Below are positions 49,201 through 61,200 of a stretch of 64,000 nt of DNA, piece after piece. Both the position numbers and the translations under genes were made by a program. The stretch is from Nereocystis luetkeana (Eukaryota > Sar > Phaeophyceae > Laminariales > Laminariaceae). Where the stretch lies: the NCBI GenBank assembly GCA_031213475.1, contig JARUPZ010000004.1, positions 5,403,169 to 5,467,168 of the forward strand, read 5' to 3'. The stretch's first letter is position 1; each line of letters opens with the position of its first letter. The notes below the pieces were generated by a model. The model searched no databases. It was not told the origin of the DNA and saw nothing but the letters and a program-made list of their open reading frames with translations.

Positions 49201-52200
49201 CAGGTTGTTTGAGTGGCTTCTCTGTCGCGTAATCTGTCTGCCACGGCGATACAGGTCTCTGTCCCAAAATGCCCTGACCTTGGAGGCCGGCGATTTTGAG
49301 GGGGCTACCTCGCTGGAACAATTGTGAGCGAGGCGCGAGGCGTTTTTATTATGTCGCTGTCTCGATCTCCGCAACCTCTGCGGTAAAAGAGAGTGGTAGG
49401 GATAGCGGAAGGCGGGGCATGTGCGGTAGGGGATTCTCCTGTCTCATGGTGCCGCTTGTCGTTAGCAGCAATCGTACATAATATTTCTTGCCTGTTCACA
49501 GGGCTTGACGTAATCACCGGGAAGTCGGAAAGACGATCTGATTTGTAGCTAGATATTTCCCATCCAACTCTGGTGTCGGTCCGCTTTTGTTATACCGGCG
49601 GTCACATGGCTGAGGTAACGCACCCATTGCGCGTTTCCCGTTCGTCGCTTTCACTCGCTTCCCACCCCCCGCTGACGACGCGATGCTGGACGAACATAGG
49701 CGCCTGGACAGTAACGACATGGTCGCCATACCGTTTGGTGCCTTCGAGGGTTTGACGTCTCTGCAAAGCCTGTGAGTGGGCTGTGAGTCAGACGTGCGTC
49801 GTGTATGAGAGAAAAAACGATAAACTGTATATGTACTCCGATAGTGGTATCTCGGGCATTGTATTATAAGCCGGGTGTACCCTTGCATGACAAAGTTCTG
49901 GCGTGGAGATTTGCGTCTACGCAGGATATTGATTAATTTTTTCAGCGCCAGATGTGAGTTTGTTCACGTAGCGGCCTCGGCAGTCTTCCTGTGATCGCAG
50001 GAGCCTACCCTCATATTGGCATTGCCAAGCCATACTGCCCACCCCCTTTCCCATCGCTGACCTTGGAGCAGGCTGATTCTCACCTGCGGAAGCACGAACG
50101 GCATTTCTGCCCCCCCCCCATACTGATTTTTTCGGCTTCGATAACGACATGCTTTGGCAATGCTCCTACCGCGTACCGACAAAGGGCCAGCTTCGACTGA
50201 AGCACTATTATTCCAGGCCTAATCGTTGCTTCGTTTCGTCGTCGCCGACAAGCAGTGCAGCCAACGTTGGTCTGGACGACGATTTCCGACTTCTGAGTGT
50301 CAAAGTGTTAGCCAGTAAACATTGCAGCCGGCGTTGACAGGAGGACGTTTTATGATATCTAAATTTCAAAAACAAATTAACAACATCTACTCATAGTTTT
50401 CTCCTTTTTGCCTATACAAAACTTTAACCTGTTGCCTGGTGGGTAGTGTCGTACGAACCCCGGGTTGGAAGCTCTGAAAGAAAGTTGGTTCCACGCTTTT
50501 GAGGTGATCAACCCTTGCAGTGCTCCAGTCCCTTTCTGAGGAGAAAGTGCTTGGAGTTTCGGTGGTTAGTCCTGAAAGCGGTACTGACGTTCCAGGAAGG
50601 TTAATCAAGGTGCTTTCTCTGGGCGAGTAGGGCCGGGGCTCACGACGCCAAGGGTATACCATTTTTTGATCAAATGCTTTCTGATCGACAAGGCTTCTCA
50701 ACCGAGGGGCCTACCCACACCGTCGTGGGTTTTACAAGCTCCTGGTCGCATTTTTCCCATGTAGACCTACTCCAGAGCACGGGATGGCTCCTCGGGACAC
50801 GTTCTACGGAGGGGCGGTCACTCTGGTAGTATTGTATTTTCATCCGCTCAGCGCTACTCGGCGGAACGACTACTCTATCGATTTTGCGGTCTTCAACCCC
50901 TGTTGAGCCATTTCTGTCTCCGCGATACGCATCGCTATGGGCTTCGCTGCACTTAGCTATTAGGCTTCGAGCCCATTTCAGTTGTGTGAGATGCAGAGCC
51001 ACTCGCTCTAGCGGACGAAATGCGTTATAGTGCAAATCGGCGCACCCCCCCTCCCGTAGCACCCGTCTCGACTGTAGGTGTATGTATACACGCGTTCTCT
51101 GAGAGAAATTTGAGGGTTGTATATGAAGGTCCTCAAATGCGAGGGACGTAAAACATATAGATGTGGTGTACCGCTAGCACCGCGTGTATCGCCCACCTGA
51201 GCTTTGATTGGAGTTGTCCCCCTAACCGCTTCGGGGCAGGCGTGAGGGAACGCGACAGATCCAACCCCGCCTAAGTTGGTCGTGCTCGTCAGAGGGATCG
51301 AAGCCAACGACGGGCTAAGTGCAGCCGAAGCTTCTGAGGCGTGGTCTGGTCAGTCGGGCGCAGTAAACGGTGTGCGACTTGTACAACCTCCTCTCGCTGG
51401 AGTCATCCCGTGATTTTCAACATTCGAAGTTATTTGCAGTCGATGAAAACTCAACTTCACGAGGGGACACTCCGTCAAACACGGCCAATGAGCAGCGGCA
51501 GTGCCTAGCCCTTTCCGTAGAAAAAAGGGGGGGGGGGGGGGGGTGTCACGACCTTAGCCGTCTGCGGATTGGCTAATATTTTCCCTCGTTGTATCTTCCG
51601 TTCGACTATTACGGGGGACCATAGTTAATAGGACCTGTAGTATACATAAAAACCTATATATTTAACCTTTTCTACTAACAATATTTGGTCCTATTAAATA
51701 TGGTCCCCCGTAATACATTTTGAAGCAAACGTTTCAGTCGTCTACGTGAGTCTATGTCCGCCCTGTGGATTAACCCAACCTGGGGAAATCCTTCGCCCGA
51801 CGTTAGGAATATAAATCGAGCCGCTTGCCACGTGGGTTTGGCACACGATACCGTGTCTGTTGGCACGTGCATCTTCGTCGGCCATGTCAGGGAACCCGGC
51901 AGATTTCTGCGTAAGGAGGGCAGCGCTCGTCGTGCACCCGAGATAGCCTGAAATCGTTTCGTAGGCTTGTTTGTTTTTGCTTACTGCGCCACCAGTGCTT
52001 TGCTGTACTGTGCTGAGACAGTTGAGGCTCGAAAACACCACGAAACATTAAACTGCTAAAATGGCTCGAAACCTTAAACTCTATGTTGCACGTACCCGGA
52101 TGGAAAGCCTGGTAGGACAGGTACATGGTGGTTCGTTGTGCGTACGTTTTAAAATACAAATACACGTTCTAGTTTCGTTCGTTCGTCCGACCAACTCGGA

Positions 52201-55200
52201 ACTACAGCACAACAAGATCGCCGAAACCTCTTGAACGTCCAAATTCATTTTACTCGAACCAGTACGTAGGGGTCTGATAGGACTCACGTTTTGTTGTCTG
52301 TTGTGTGTGGTCACATGACCAATATTTGTCACAGTCAAAATATAACTACCTTCGTTTGTCCAACCGACAGCAAACACTAGCAAAGGCAGAAAAATCCTTC
52401 GTGTCTAAACAAAAAATAACCCGTTACACGCGTTCGTAAGAGACCTTGTAGGGCTCGGATTTTTTTTTTGTGTTAGTTGTGTTTTTGTCACACTCCAAAA
52501 ATGTGTTGGATCAGGTGGTTCCAAATAAAAAAGACTGAATTTGGAATAGGCGACGTAAGCTTTAGACTGGATACAATAGTGCCTTTTCCCTAAGCTTGCC
52601 CTTCTCAACGCCTGCGAGGACGAACCTTCGTGTACCGTGTACGTCGAATATATCTGTTTTACACGCTCGGGCCCGAAAGCGCCGTGCCACGCGTCTCCTC
52701 TTGAGATTCACGTCGTACTCGATATTGCGGTGTTGGGGGGTGCATTCAGGGGCGTCCTTAATGTCTGGTGTATCCCAGCCCCATCGCTCGGTCTGCACGG
52801 CGCCGTGAGGCAACGAAATCGCACGGTGCGTAGAGAGATCATCTTAGGGGCGCTGCACACGAAGTACACCATATAGGTGTTTTTGTTCTGGAAAAGGTGC
52901 GCGAAGTATGTTCATGTATTGCGGTGAAAAAAAGTCGAGGAGGTCGTGGCCTTAACGTGACGGCCTTGTGGTCGGGGAATGGAGTCGATACGTGGCTTCG
53001 TAAACCATCGCCTTGCTAGTGAAACGACCACACACAGCCAGTAGAGTTGGGTCTTTGCTAGACCTTCACGAGAACTGTTTTGTGGTATTGGCTCGATCGA
53101 CTCCCTCCAGAAACATACCTAAGGTTACATCTGGGGGGACTAAAAACATCTACCGGCGCAGCTTATGCGACATTTAGACAACCTGTTGCCCGACTTGTGG
53201 ACGAGGATAACAGACATGAACTATTAATAATCAACGCGAGAACACAAATGATTCCGTGAGGATCAAAAGTTTTCGAATTTGCCTCAACGTCACTCCGTCC
53301 GAAGCTTGGCACCGCCAACGTTTTGTGGCAAACACGTGTACTTTTCCATTTCATTCCCAACAGCTGGCCAACAATTATGGTACGTGTGACATCCGTGCGC
53401 TACTGTACATTTCGTCCACCATGCGAGAGCTCGCAAAACACGCCTTCGTCTGTGTCTACGAAATGCGATGAAGAACTGGCTGTACTTGATGAAAACCATA
53501 CACTGCGGAACCGTACAATTTGAAGACAGAACATCCCGGAGCTAATGTGTGTCTTCCAGCTACCGCTGCCTTGTCTACGCGGGAAGTGTGTACTTTCTGT
53601 ACGAACAATATCCTCCCCTTCGTGCGTTCCCGCTCCCAGGAACCTTGGTTTCAACGATCTTACTTCCCTGCCGCCCGGTGTGTTTGACGGGCTTGGATCT
53701 CTGCAGGAATTGTGAGTAACCTGTTGTGCTGTGTACTGGAGCACGCGAAGTCTCCTGTGCCATTTTTTACTTTATAGAAATGGAGTGTGTGACATACATG
53801 GGCTGTCTACTTCCCGATGCCCTTACTTTCAACGATTGCACGCGAGTGAAGTACGACAGCAACCCTTATCCGCGGCGCTTGATCGGATACTCATATACGT
53901 ACAGATGAGGCATGCAATGTCATCAGAGTTGAACGGTAGATGACCAGCAGGCCAATGGTTCGTGTTGTTGCAGGCATGTAGAGTATTTCATACTGTTTCC
54001 ATCCCGACCTTTCCGGGGTGAATATTGAGCATTGTTCTTCACCTCTTTGCTGCAGACGCCAATCTCATGCCAGGCGGGATCTATCCCCAAAGTCGCGTCG
54101 AGGCGTGTTGCATGTTGTCACAGGCTCGAACGAGAGTTGCAGGTTTTATCCGTCCCCATATTTTGCGTCGCCTACTGAGCAGGCCTACGTCTTGTTGCAG
54201 GTTCAGGCACGTACGGAGCTTCCGGCTGTGCTCATCCGCGCGATGCGTGGAACGAAGGGCATTCTTTCGCATTCATACAGAAACGTACGATACGGTATTT
54301 CGGGCCGTATCTACCCGCACGTTTACCGAGGAGGTTCCTTAAGGGAGAAACGTATCGTTAGGTTGTCGTTCGTGGTTTGCTGTAGTCTTCGGCGAATGCC
54401 TAGCCGATGGGATTGATCGTAAGGACAGACGTGTAGTCAACGTTCATGGGAGACAAGAAACCCCCTCTAAAGCAAACCGAAACATGATAAAAAAAAAAAC
54501 GGGAGCTACACACGCTAAGGTGGAGATTCACCAGTGTGTTTCAGAGGTCCCTGCATCGCGGGATTGTAGACGTTTGTTCGATCACCCAACGACAGATTTT
54601 CGCAAATGATGAAGGTGGAACCCGACGAAATATCCTATGTGCTCATATATCTGAACAATATCGTATCGCAATAAATGTCATTCCGACGAGTTTGGGTCAA
54701 GGAGCGCCCGTCACTTCGAAATAGTGTGAACGACAACGAGCTAGTCATACTGTAGCACGCATCTCACACAATTTGTTTGCGTTTTTTCATTTCTTGGTGG
54801 TTCAAGTGGCCACTCCGGCCGTCTTGCAAACCGATGTTTGTCGCCCTCTAGCAAAACCATTTTGTTTCTGTTTCCGTCTCCGGTCATTCCCTTTATATAG
54901 AGTCCAACACGCCATATTAGCTGTCTCGCAAACGGTTTCGTCGGCCTCCTCTCAACGCCCGCTGTTTGCCGCTGTCCGGTGGTTCCGCCGCGTCCAGACG
55001 AATTGGCTGGAGTGAGCTGTCTACCCTGCCGGCCGGGTTGTTCGATGAGCTTCAATCTCTGCAGATGTTGTAAGGCCTCCTGTGTACCACCGACCCCGAG
55101 TGTGCGCCATGCCCCCCCGGCCCAACCTTTGCTCGATATCTGTGTAGTCGGGAGCACAGCGATATTTTTTTTGCCTGTTCACGGTTATCCGTTTTATTGG

Positions 55201-58200
55201 CGGGAGTGCGCACACGAAGCTACCCACAAATGTTCAATTCCGGGACGGTCACACGCTGTCTAAGCAATACCCCAGTCGTCTAGATTCCATGTGTTCCTGT
55301 ACCCGCTTTCTAGTAGCACACAGTGCAGACTCCCCAACAGGCTACCGCGACTTTCCGCGTGCCCATCCAGGGATCTGAGGAACAACGATCTGGTCACCCT
55401 TCCGGCGGGTCTTTTCAGGGGTACGCCTGCGTTGGAGACTCTGTGAGTGACTCGACTAACCAGATCGAAACCGTTTCACTTTTTGGTGACCTCTAGTTTC
55501 TTCTCAAGTGTAGTTCCCAGTTGTAGCCCTACACACCCGAGAGCTGCCCCCCCAGAGTGTTCCACGTGCCCCACCATCGTTTTGACGACATGGTATCGCA
55601 CGCGTCTGTGGGGAGAGTCATGCGGGGATCACGCGGGTCCTTGACCCTTCACGGTATACCGAGTTGAGGCTCGACCTGTGTAAGCCACGTTTGCTGCCGT
55701 CTCGACGTTTTGCCGGCGTTGGTGACGAGGTGTCTAATCCCTGAATCCCGGTGATGCTTGATTGGCTCGTGTATCAAAACGTTCAGTGACATTGCACGTT
55801 GTACTCGGGCAAGGAAGCAACACGTACCCCAGTCCATTCCGTGAACTCCTTTAGAACCGTGCACACATACTTTGATCGTATTTGCGTGAACGACCACTCC
55901 CCCTCATGGAACTAGCAAATGCCGTCACCTTCGGTGGGATCCCCTGGGCGCCTGACAGGTAGGTGCACCCACCGACGGGAATACCGGCATAGTGGAGTGC
56001 CCTTTTGTTTCGTGAGCGGGCGACGAGAGCTACACGGTATTGCGTTGCTTTTTTTGGCGAAACCGTTTCTGACCGCGGAGGCCCCTCCAACGAGGAACGC
56101 CACACAATATGTATCGTTCGAAAGACATTTATGGTCCAGAAATAGGCGTGTTTTATGTCCCTTGAGGCCACCGGGTTGGGGAGTTAATATCTCCTCGAAG
56201 GTAGTATTCGCGTGAGGCATAGGCCTCCCCGAGAGTCAGAGACGTCACGCATGAGTATTGATTGGTGCACCCTTAGCGTACTATATGTAGCGCCAACGTA
56301 CGGGTTTTGCTCTGTCTGCCGTGACGTTTTGTCGTGCGTTAACGACGTTGGTGCTACGCTGCGCCCTCCTTCTTCCGTGCTACTGTGAGCTGGTTCTCCA
56401 AATGCAGGCATGAGGTTGGCCGATGCTGTATTCATAAAACAGAACATTGATGCGTAATGTGGTTTTGAGCCTCTCAGCGCCCAACCACCACGCGATACAC
56501 GCCAGCATGGCCACCCTTTGTGCGTTTGTTTCGGCCTAAGGATCGCGCCCCGAGGCCTGCTCCAGCGTAACTTCCCACGCTCAGAATATTGCTCCTCCCG
56601 CTGGGCCGCGACCCGTTGTTATTAATCCCTAGTACCCTCGAAACTTGCTACAGTACAAAAAGCTACATGTTGTTGCTGTTTTGTTCTTACAACCACTGCC
56701 ACCATAAACCTGTTGCCGCCTGGACGCCGACGAACGCCAGCTTCACGTGCCAGCTTTCCTTTGCGTATTGGTTTACCGGTTTTGAGGAACCTACGATACA
56801 AGCCCCGCATAAACGTATTCTCCGCAAAGTATGTGTTGTTCACTGGAAGCCCTATATCAAACAGGTAATTGATCGCTTTACTTTGTCTATCCATTATTGG
56901 TTTTGTTCACTTAGTTTGTCTAGCATACCGCCGAGCGTCCTCTGTCAGCCGTTATCCTATGTACATTTATGTTGAGTACACCCCCCCCGCCCTCCCCGTA
57001 GTATCTCATACCACTACATCCAAGCACGACGCTGAGTACACCCCACCCGCTCCCAGTAGTGGTTTCGGCAAGGCACACGCGAGTCAGGTGCATTGCATTT
57101 CCTTTTCGCTGCCTCTGGAACAGGCCACACCGGAAGCTTCTTCAACGCATCCACGCTCTTGTCTGCATGCAAGCCTGCTTTACAATCAGTCCTCAGAAAA
57201 CATCAGCATACCCTTCATGCGGCTCCGATCACCCCACTATGGTTCGCCCTTGGTGCTAGAGCGATGCCTGCCTGATCGATAAAACCCCTGCTACATGCTC
57301 CGTCCCGGGATTGTAGGGATGCGAGGGTTCATGGTCATACCACTACGGCTATATATGATATCGAGTACATGCCCCCGCCTCATGAATGGATAAGGAGGGA
57401 CGCGATGTGTTGGAAGGAAAGATGGGGGAGCAGGAGGAAGTTGGACTAAGCAGAGTGTTCTCCTCTAGAGAGTAGCGAGAGAACGGCCTCCCTGCTATTA
57501 ACAGCAGATAGGTGGTGGCCACAGGCGGCGAAACGGGAAGGAGAAGATATCTGCAAATAATATATGTAAATGTATTATATGCAAAAACATGCTGCGTTCC
57601 CCCAATCGTTGGAGGTGTCTCTTTTAGACGTAGGAGCGGTGATCCGTCTCGGAGGGGATGCGCGGTCCACGTTCAAATGGCTTCGACAAAAGCAATGAAT
57701 GCGCACCCCCCCTCCCCCTTTTATTTTACTTTGCCTCCAGAGTGATGCGTGCTCAATGGTCCGATAACTAAGGCAGGCAAAGAGTGAGTACGCCCTACCA
57801 GCGTACTTCCCCTTTCCGTTCGTCGAACATTTTTTTTCCAGTTCTGTGTCAGTTGTTTCCGATCGCGGGTTGTACTAGAACTTCAGCGATGTTTTCACCC
57901 GTGACGGTCACGCTTTAGTTTGGGCTCGAATCTCTCTTCGGAACTACACAACGCCACGTTTCCGCTCCGAGGCAAAGCACCTGCAGCGTACACCGTGCTC
58001 TGTTTGCTTTCTTTCTGTCTTTCACTTGTGCTTTTTTGGTGCTTTGCGCCAGTACCCACGCCGAGCCCCCGTCGGCTTCCTGCTCGTACGATTGGTATAT
58101 GTATAGATAGGTAGATAGACAGAGAGGCGAAGTTTTGCCACATAAAAGCAACAATACGTGAAAGGTATCCCTGTATCTATGTAACAAACACTGCCTTTCG

Positions 58201-61200
58201 ACATAGGGCGTATTCCTTTGACGTTCGCCGGACGACTGAGGTTGATCTTGAGGTGGGATATCCACGTAGAAGGCTGCTGTTGGGGTCATCTGTTGTGCGT
58301 GTAGTGTTGGGCGGGACTCGATGGTCTGGCGGCAACATGCACTGACGCCCCCACGGTTCTCTGACGCCTAGTGATGATACTGTACCCAGTTACGTGATCG
58401 CCGCCGTCCACTTTAGGATGTGAGGTGACCCTTGACTCTCGCTCCGTTCGGGATAAGGGTCAAAAATATGCACAATGTGCAACCGATAAAATTGCGATAT
58501 ATGTGCGTCTCACGCGCAGACCGTCGTTCTCACGTGTTCTGTTTCGGCGCAATATCATGATGCGCCCCGTCTTGCGCAGGGATCTGGATCTCAACTTTGA
58601 CCTCCAGTGCGTACCTTCCACGTGAGTGCCTCTGCGGGTTTGGTTGAGTCTGTCGTCCATTGAGCGCGCCTCCGCCCGTGTACCACCTGCTCTCAAATGC
58701 TCGTACGCTGCTTTGGCGAGGCGGTACCGACGTTCGACTCGTGCCATGTTAAGTTTTGCTAAGCCTCTTTTTTATTGACCCACGGGCTCACCACGCCGGA
58801 GGGGTGACACGTTTTCTCTAGGCCCTCGAGTCTTTACCGCATATGCCCATCGGGTTTTCACCTTTGTCATCCGTTTTCGTTCTGCGTAACCTCCGCGCAG
58901 ACAACGCCACCAACGCTTCAACTCTTAACTGGTAGGTGTCTTGACGTGTTTTTTTTTTTTTTTTCTCGAGGCCCGATTTTCTATCTTATTTCTCGGCGAT
59001 GCGCATCCCTCGCTGATGAAGTTTACACCCGCGTTATTTTCACACAGCGGAAATGTATTCGATGTACAGCCATCCAGCGAGTTTCACGCGGTGTACGTCC
59101 GTGATATTGGTGTTTGCTTCGCTCTTTCATGCTTACTACTACGGTGATTACCCGCCGCGATCAACGGCATCCCGAACGGTGTTTCGTTCGCGGGGTTGCA
59201 GAGACGCCGAAGACGTGGATGTCACCCGCTTTTTCGACGACACCACACTTTGCGGTGAGGCGACGCTTGTTTTCAATGTACGCAACCAGATCCCTCTTGT
59301 TTTTGGTGATACGTTCCGAACATTCCCAGCTCCAAGCCTGTGCTGGGACATATGTCCCGTGGCCCCACCACTGGCCCCGAAGGTCTCGGACGGCGATCAC
59401 GTATGAGCGACACGCATTGCCGTAAAAACTTCCGGAAAAAAAAGACGCATCCCACGCTACAGCAGACTCACCCCATCTGGCAGGGGGTGCATGTTTTTGC
59501 CTTCTGAGGCAAAGCGCGTATGACCTGTTGAGCTATCAGCGTGAGTACCTAGCGGTTGCTACGATACCAATACTGTCAAGAGTACGATCTTCTTTTAGTC
59601 CTCCATCAACGCACATTTGTATGTTGGTCGGGTTCCAGGAACAACTATTTTGAAGTCTTGTTTCGGGTGATGTATGGAACTCCTCATGTCAGCAACTCAG
59701 AAATCTAGATTTCAACCCTACCCCTCCCGTATTTTCGCACATTTGTAGCGGTGGCACGTTAAAGGCTCGACGTTGTCTCGTCGGCAGAGCCCCTCACGTC
59801 AGCGAACAACCGATCCGTACGAGCATGATTTTTCTACTCCTATTGTAGTACGTTGTTTTCCCTTCCGGCACACTGAAATGCTCGTCGAGTTGGGCGCAAT
59901 GCACTCCTCCGGGTTCAAACATGATGGTGATAGTATTGAGATCGTCGTGTGGAGAGGTGAGACAGGACGTCACCACCGCAACCTGGACATTTGCCTAAAG
60001 TAAAGCTTCCAGCGGTATCTAGGGTTCCACGCCTGCGTGCGATAGTAGTCCCGTGCGGTAGTGGTCCGTGTGTTTCGTGTTGTCCGTGTCTCCAACGCTC
60101 AGCGCTGAGCTCCTCCACTGGTAACGTCCGTGCGGGTACCGGCGGGCAACCACAAACCAAGCCCCACCTGTCGTGGTCCTCCGCTCGAAACCAGCTAAAA
60201 TTCGTTTGTCGCCAAGCACGCATTTGCGTGAGAACACCATTGGCAGTGGTATCACTGCCCGTACATACGCGACTGCCTGTCGCGCTGAGTCGTATGCTGA
60301 GGAGCGTATCACAGCTGAGGATCGCGTCGTTCTGAGAGTTTGGCCAGAGGGTAATGAAAATACCTGGGCGTGTTGTCTTTTGTTGTTTCGTCGTGGACTT
60401 ACTCGAACCCTATGTTTCGCGGTTGTCTAAATCCGTCATGACCAACAGTTTCGAACGCGGTTGTTTATGTCGTTGTGGTTACGGCTCCCGTTGTCCCGTC
60501 TTTCTGCGTTTCGAGACCCCGACCTACCGAGTCAAACGTTTCGATGAAGATTTCGCCATCGCCCTGTCTTGTTTGGAACACGTTGCGCAGAATGCCCGGA
60601 AGGCCCCACCTGCGACGAAGACGGTACCCCGTGCGAGTGCCAGCCCGGAATAAACGGCTACAGCTGCGGTGTGTATCACTAATATTTTACTCCGAGCTGT
60701 CTAACCAATCGGTGCATCACGCCGAACTGTCCGGAGAGGGTTTGCAAAGGCATCCAATAGAACGGGTACGCCCGTAACTCGTGCTGTGGCTACCATCAGC
60801 GGCCGCTTGTTATCTTGCTTTGTGATTTTCGTTTCCTGTTTAACACAGGGGACTGCTGTTTGTTGGCGAATTTAACCTAAAGCTCTCCTCTTGCATCAAT
60901 CCGCTAAAACCACTCAATAATCACAGACTAAGTTTTGTTCATGGGTTGTTTTGGTTTCGCGAAGCGCACCACCATGCTTTTTGTTCGCCACGCTGGGCCG
61001 ACAAAACGTTTTCGAGCCTAACGGTTGAGCGAGATAGCCTAACTGCTGTGTTGAAATGTTGGGGTAGGGCCCCTGTCTCAGCACCGGGCTACTAAGCCTA
61101 GATACCTTGCGCACGCAAACCCATACTCAGGGACAGGGACTATGACAACGTGACGCGGACATGTACAGGGCTGAGACGCCGCAGATTTTGACAATGTATG

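Larger units (their letters stand above)
49772..53639. other. Large LRR intron of gene B (3.9 kb)
   Basis: It contains one truncated LRR relic (50261-50294), a 17-G run (51527-51543) and a MITE of family 1 (51609-51713). No intact exon was found in the rest. Confidence 0.5.

Noticed and set aside
56335-56387. LRR-like tail (CTCCTTCTTCCGTGCTACT then GTGAGC)
   Set aside because: No acceptor and no LP-centred core; may be a relic but cannot be separated from chance.
57090-57180. Possible LRR fragment with SLPLEQ or GSFFNASTLL in two frames
   Set aside because: The motif halves are in different frames and no donor follows.
58898-58931. Exon-like segment GCGCAG...GTAGGT between the C-cap and linker exons
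   Set aside because: In the phase set by the C-cap it hits TAA within nine codons; the direct join of 58621 to 59202 is in frame and matches gene A.
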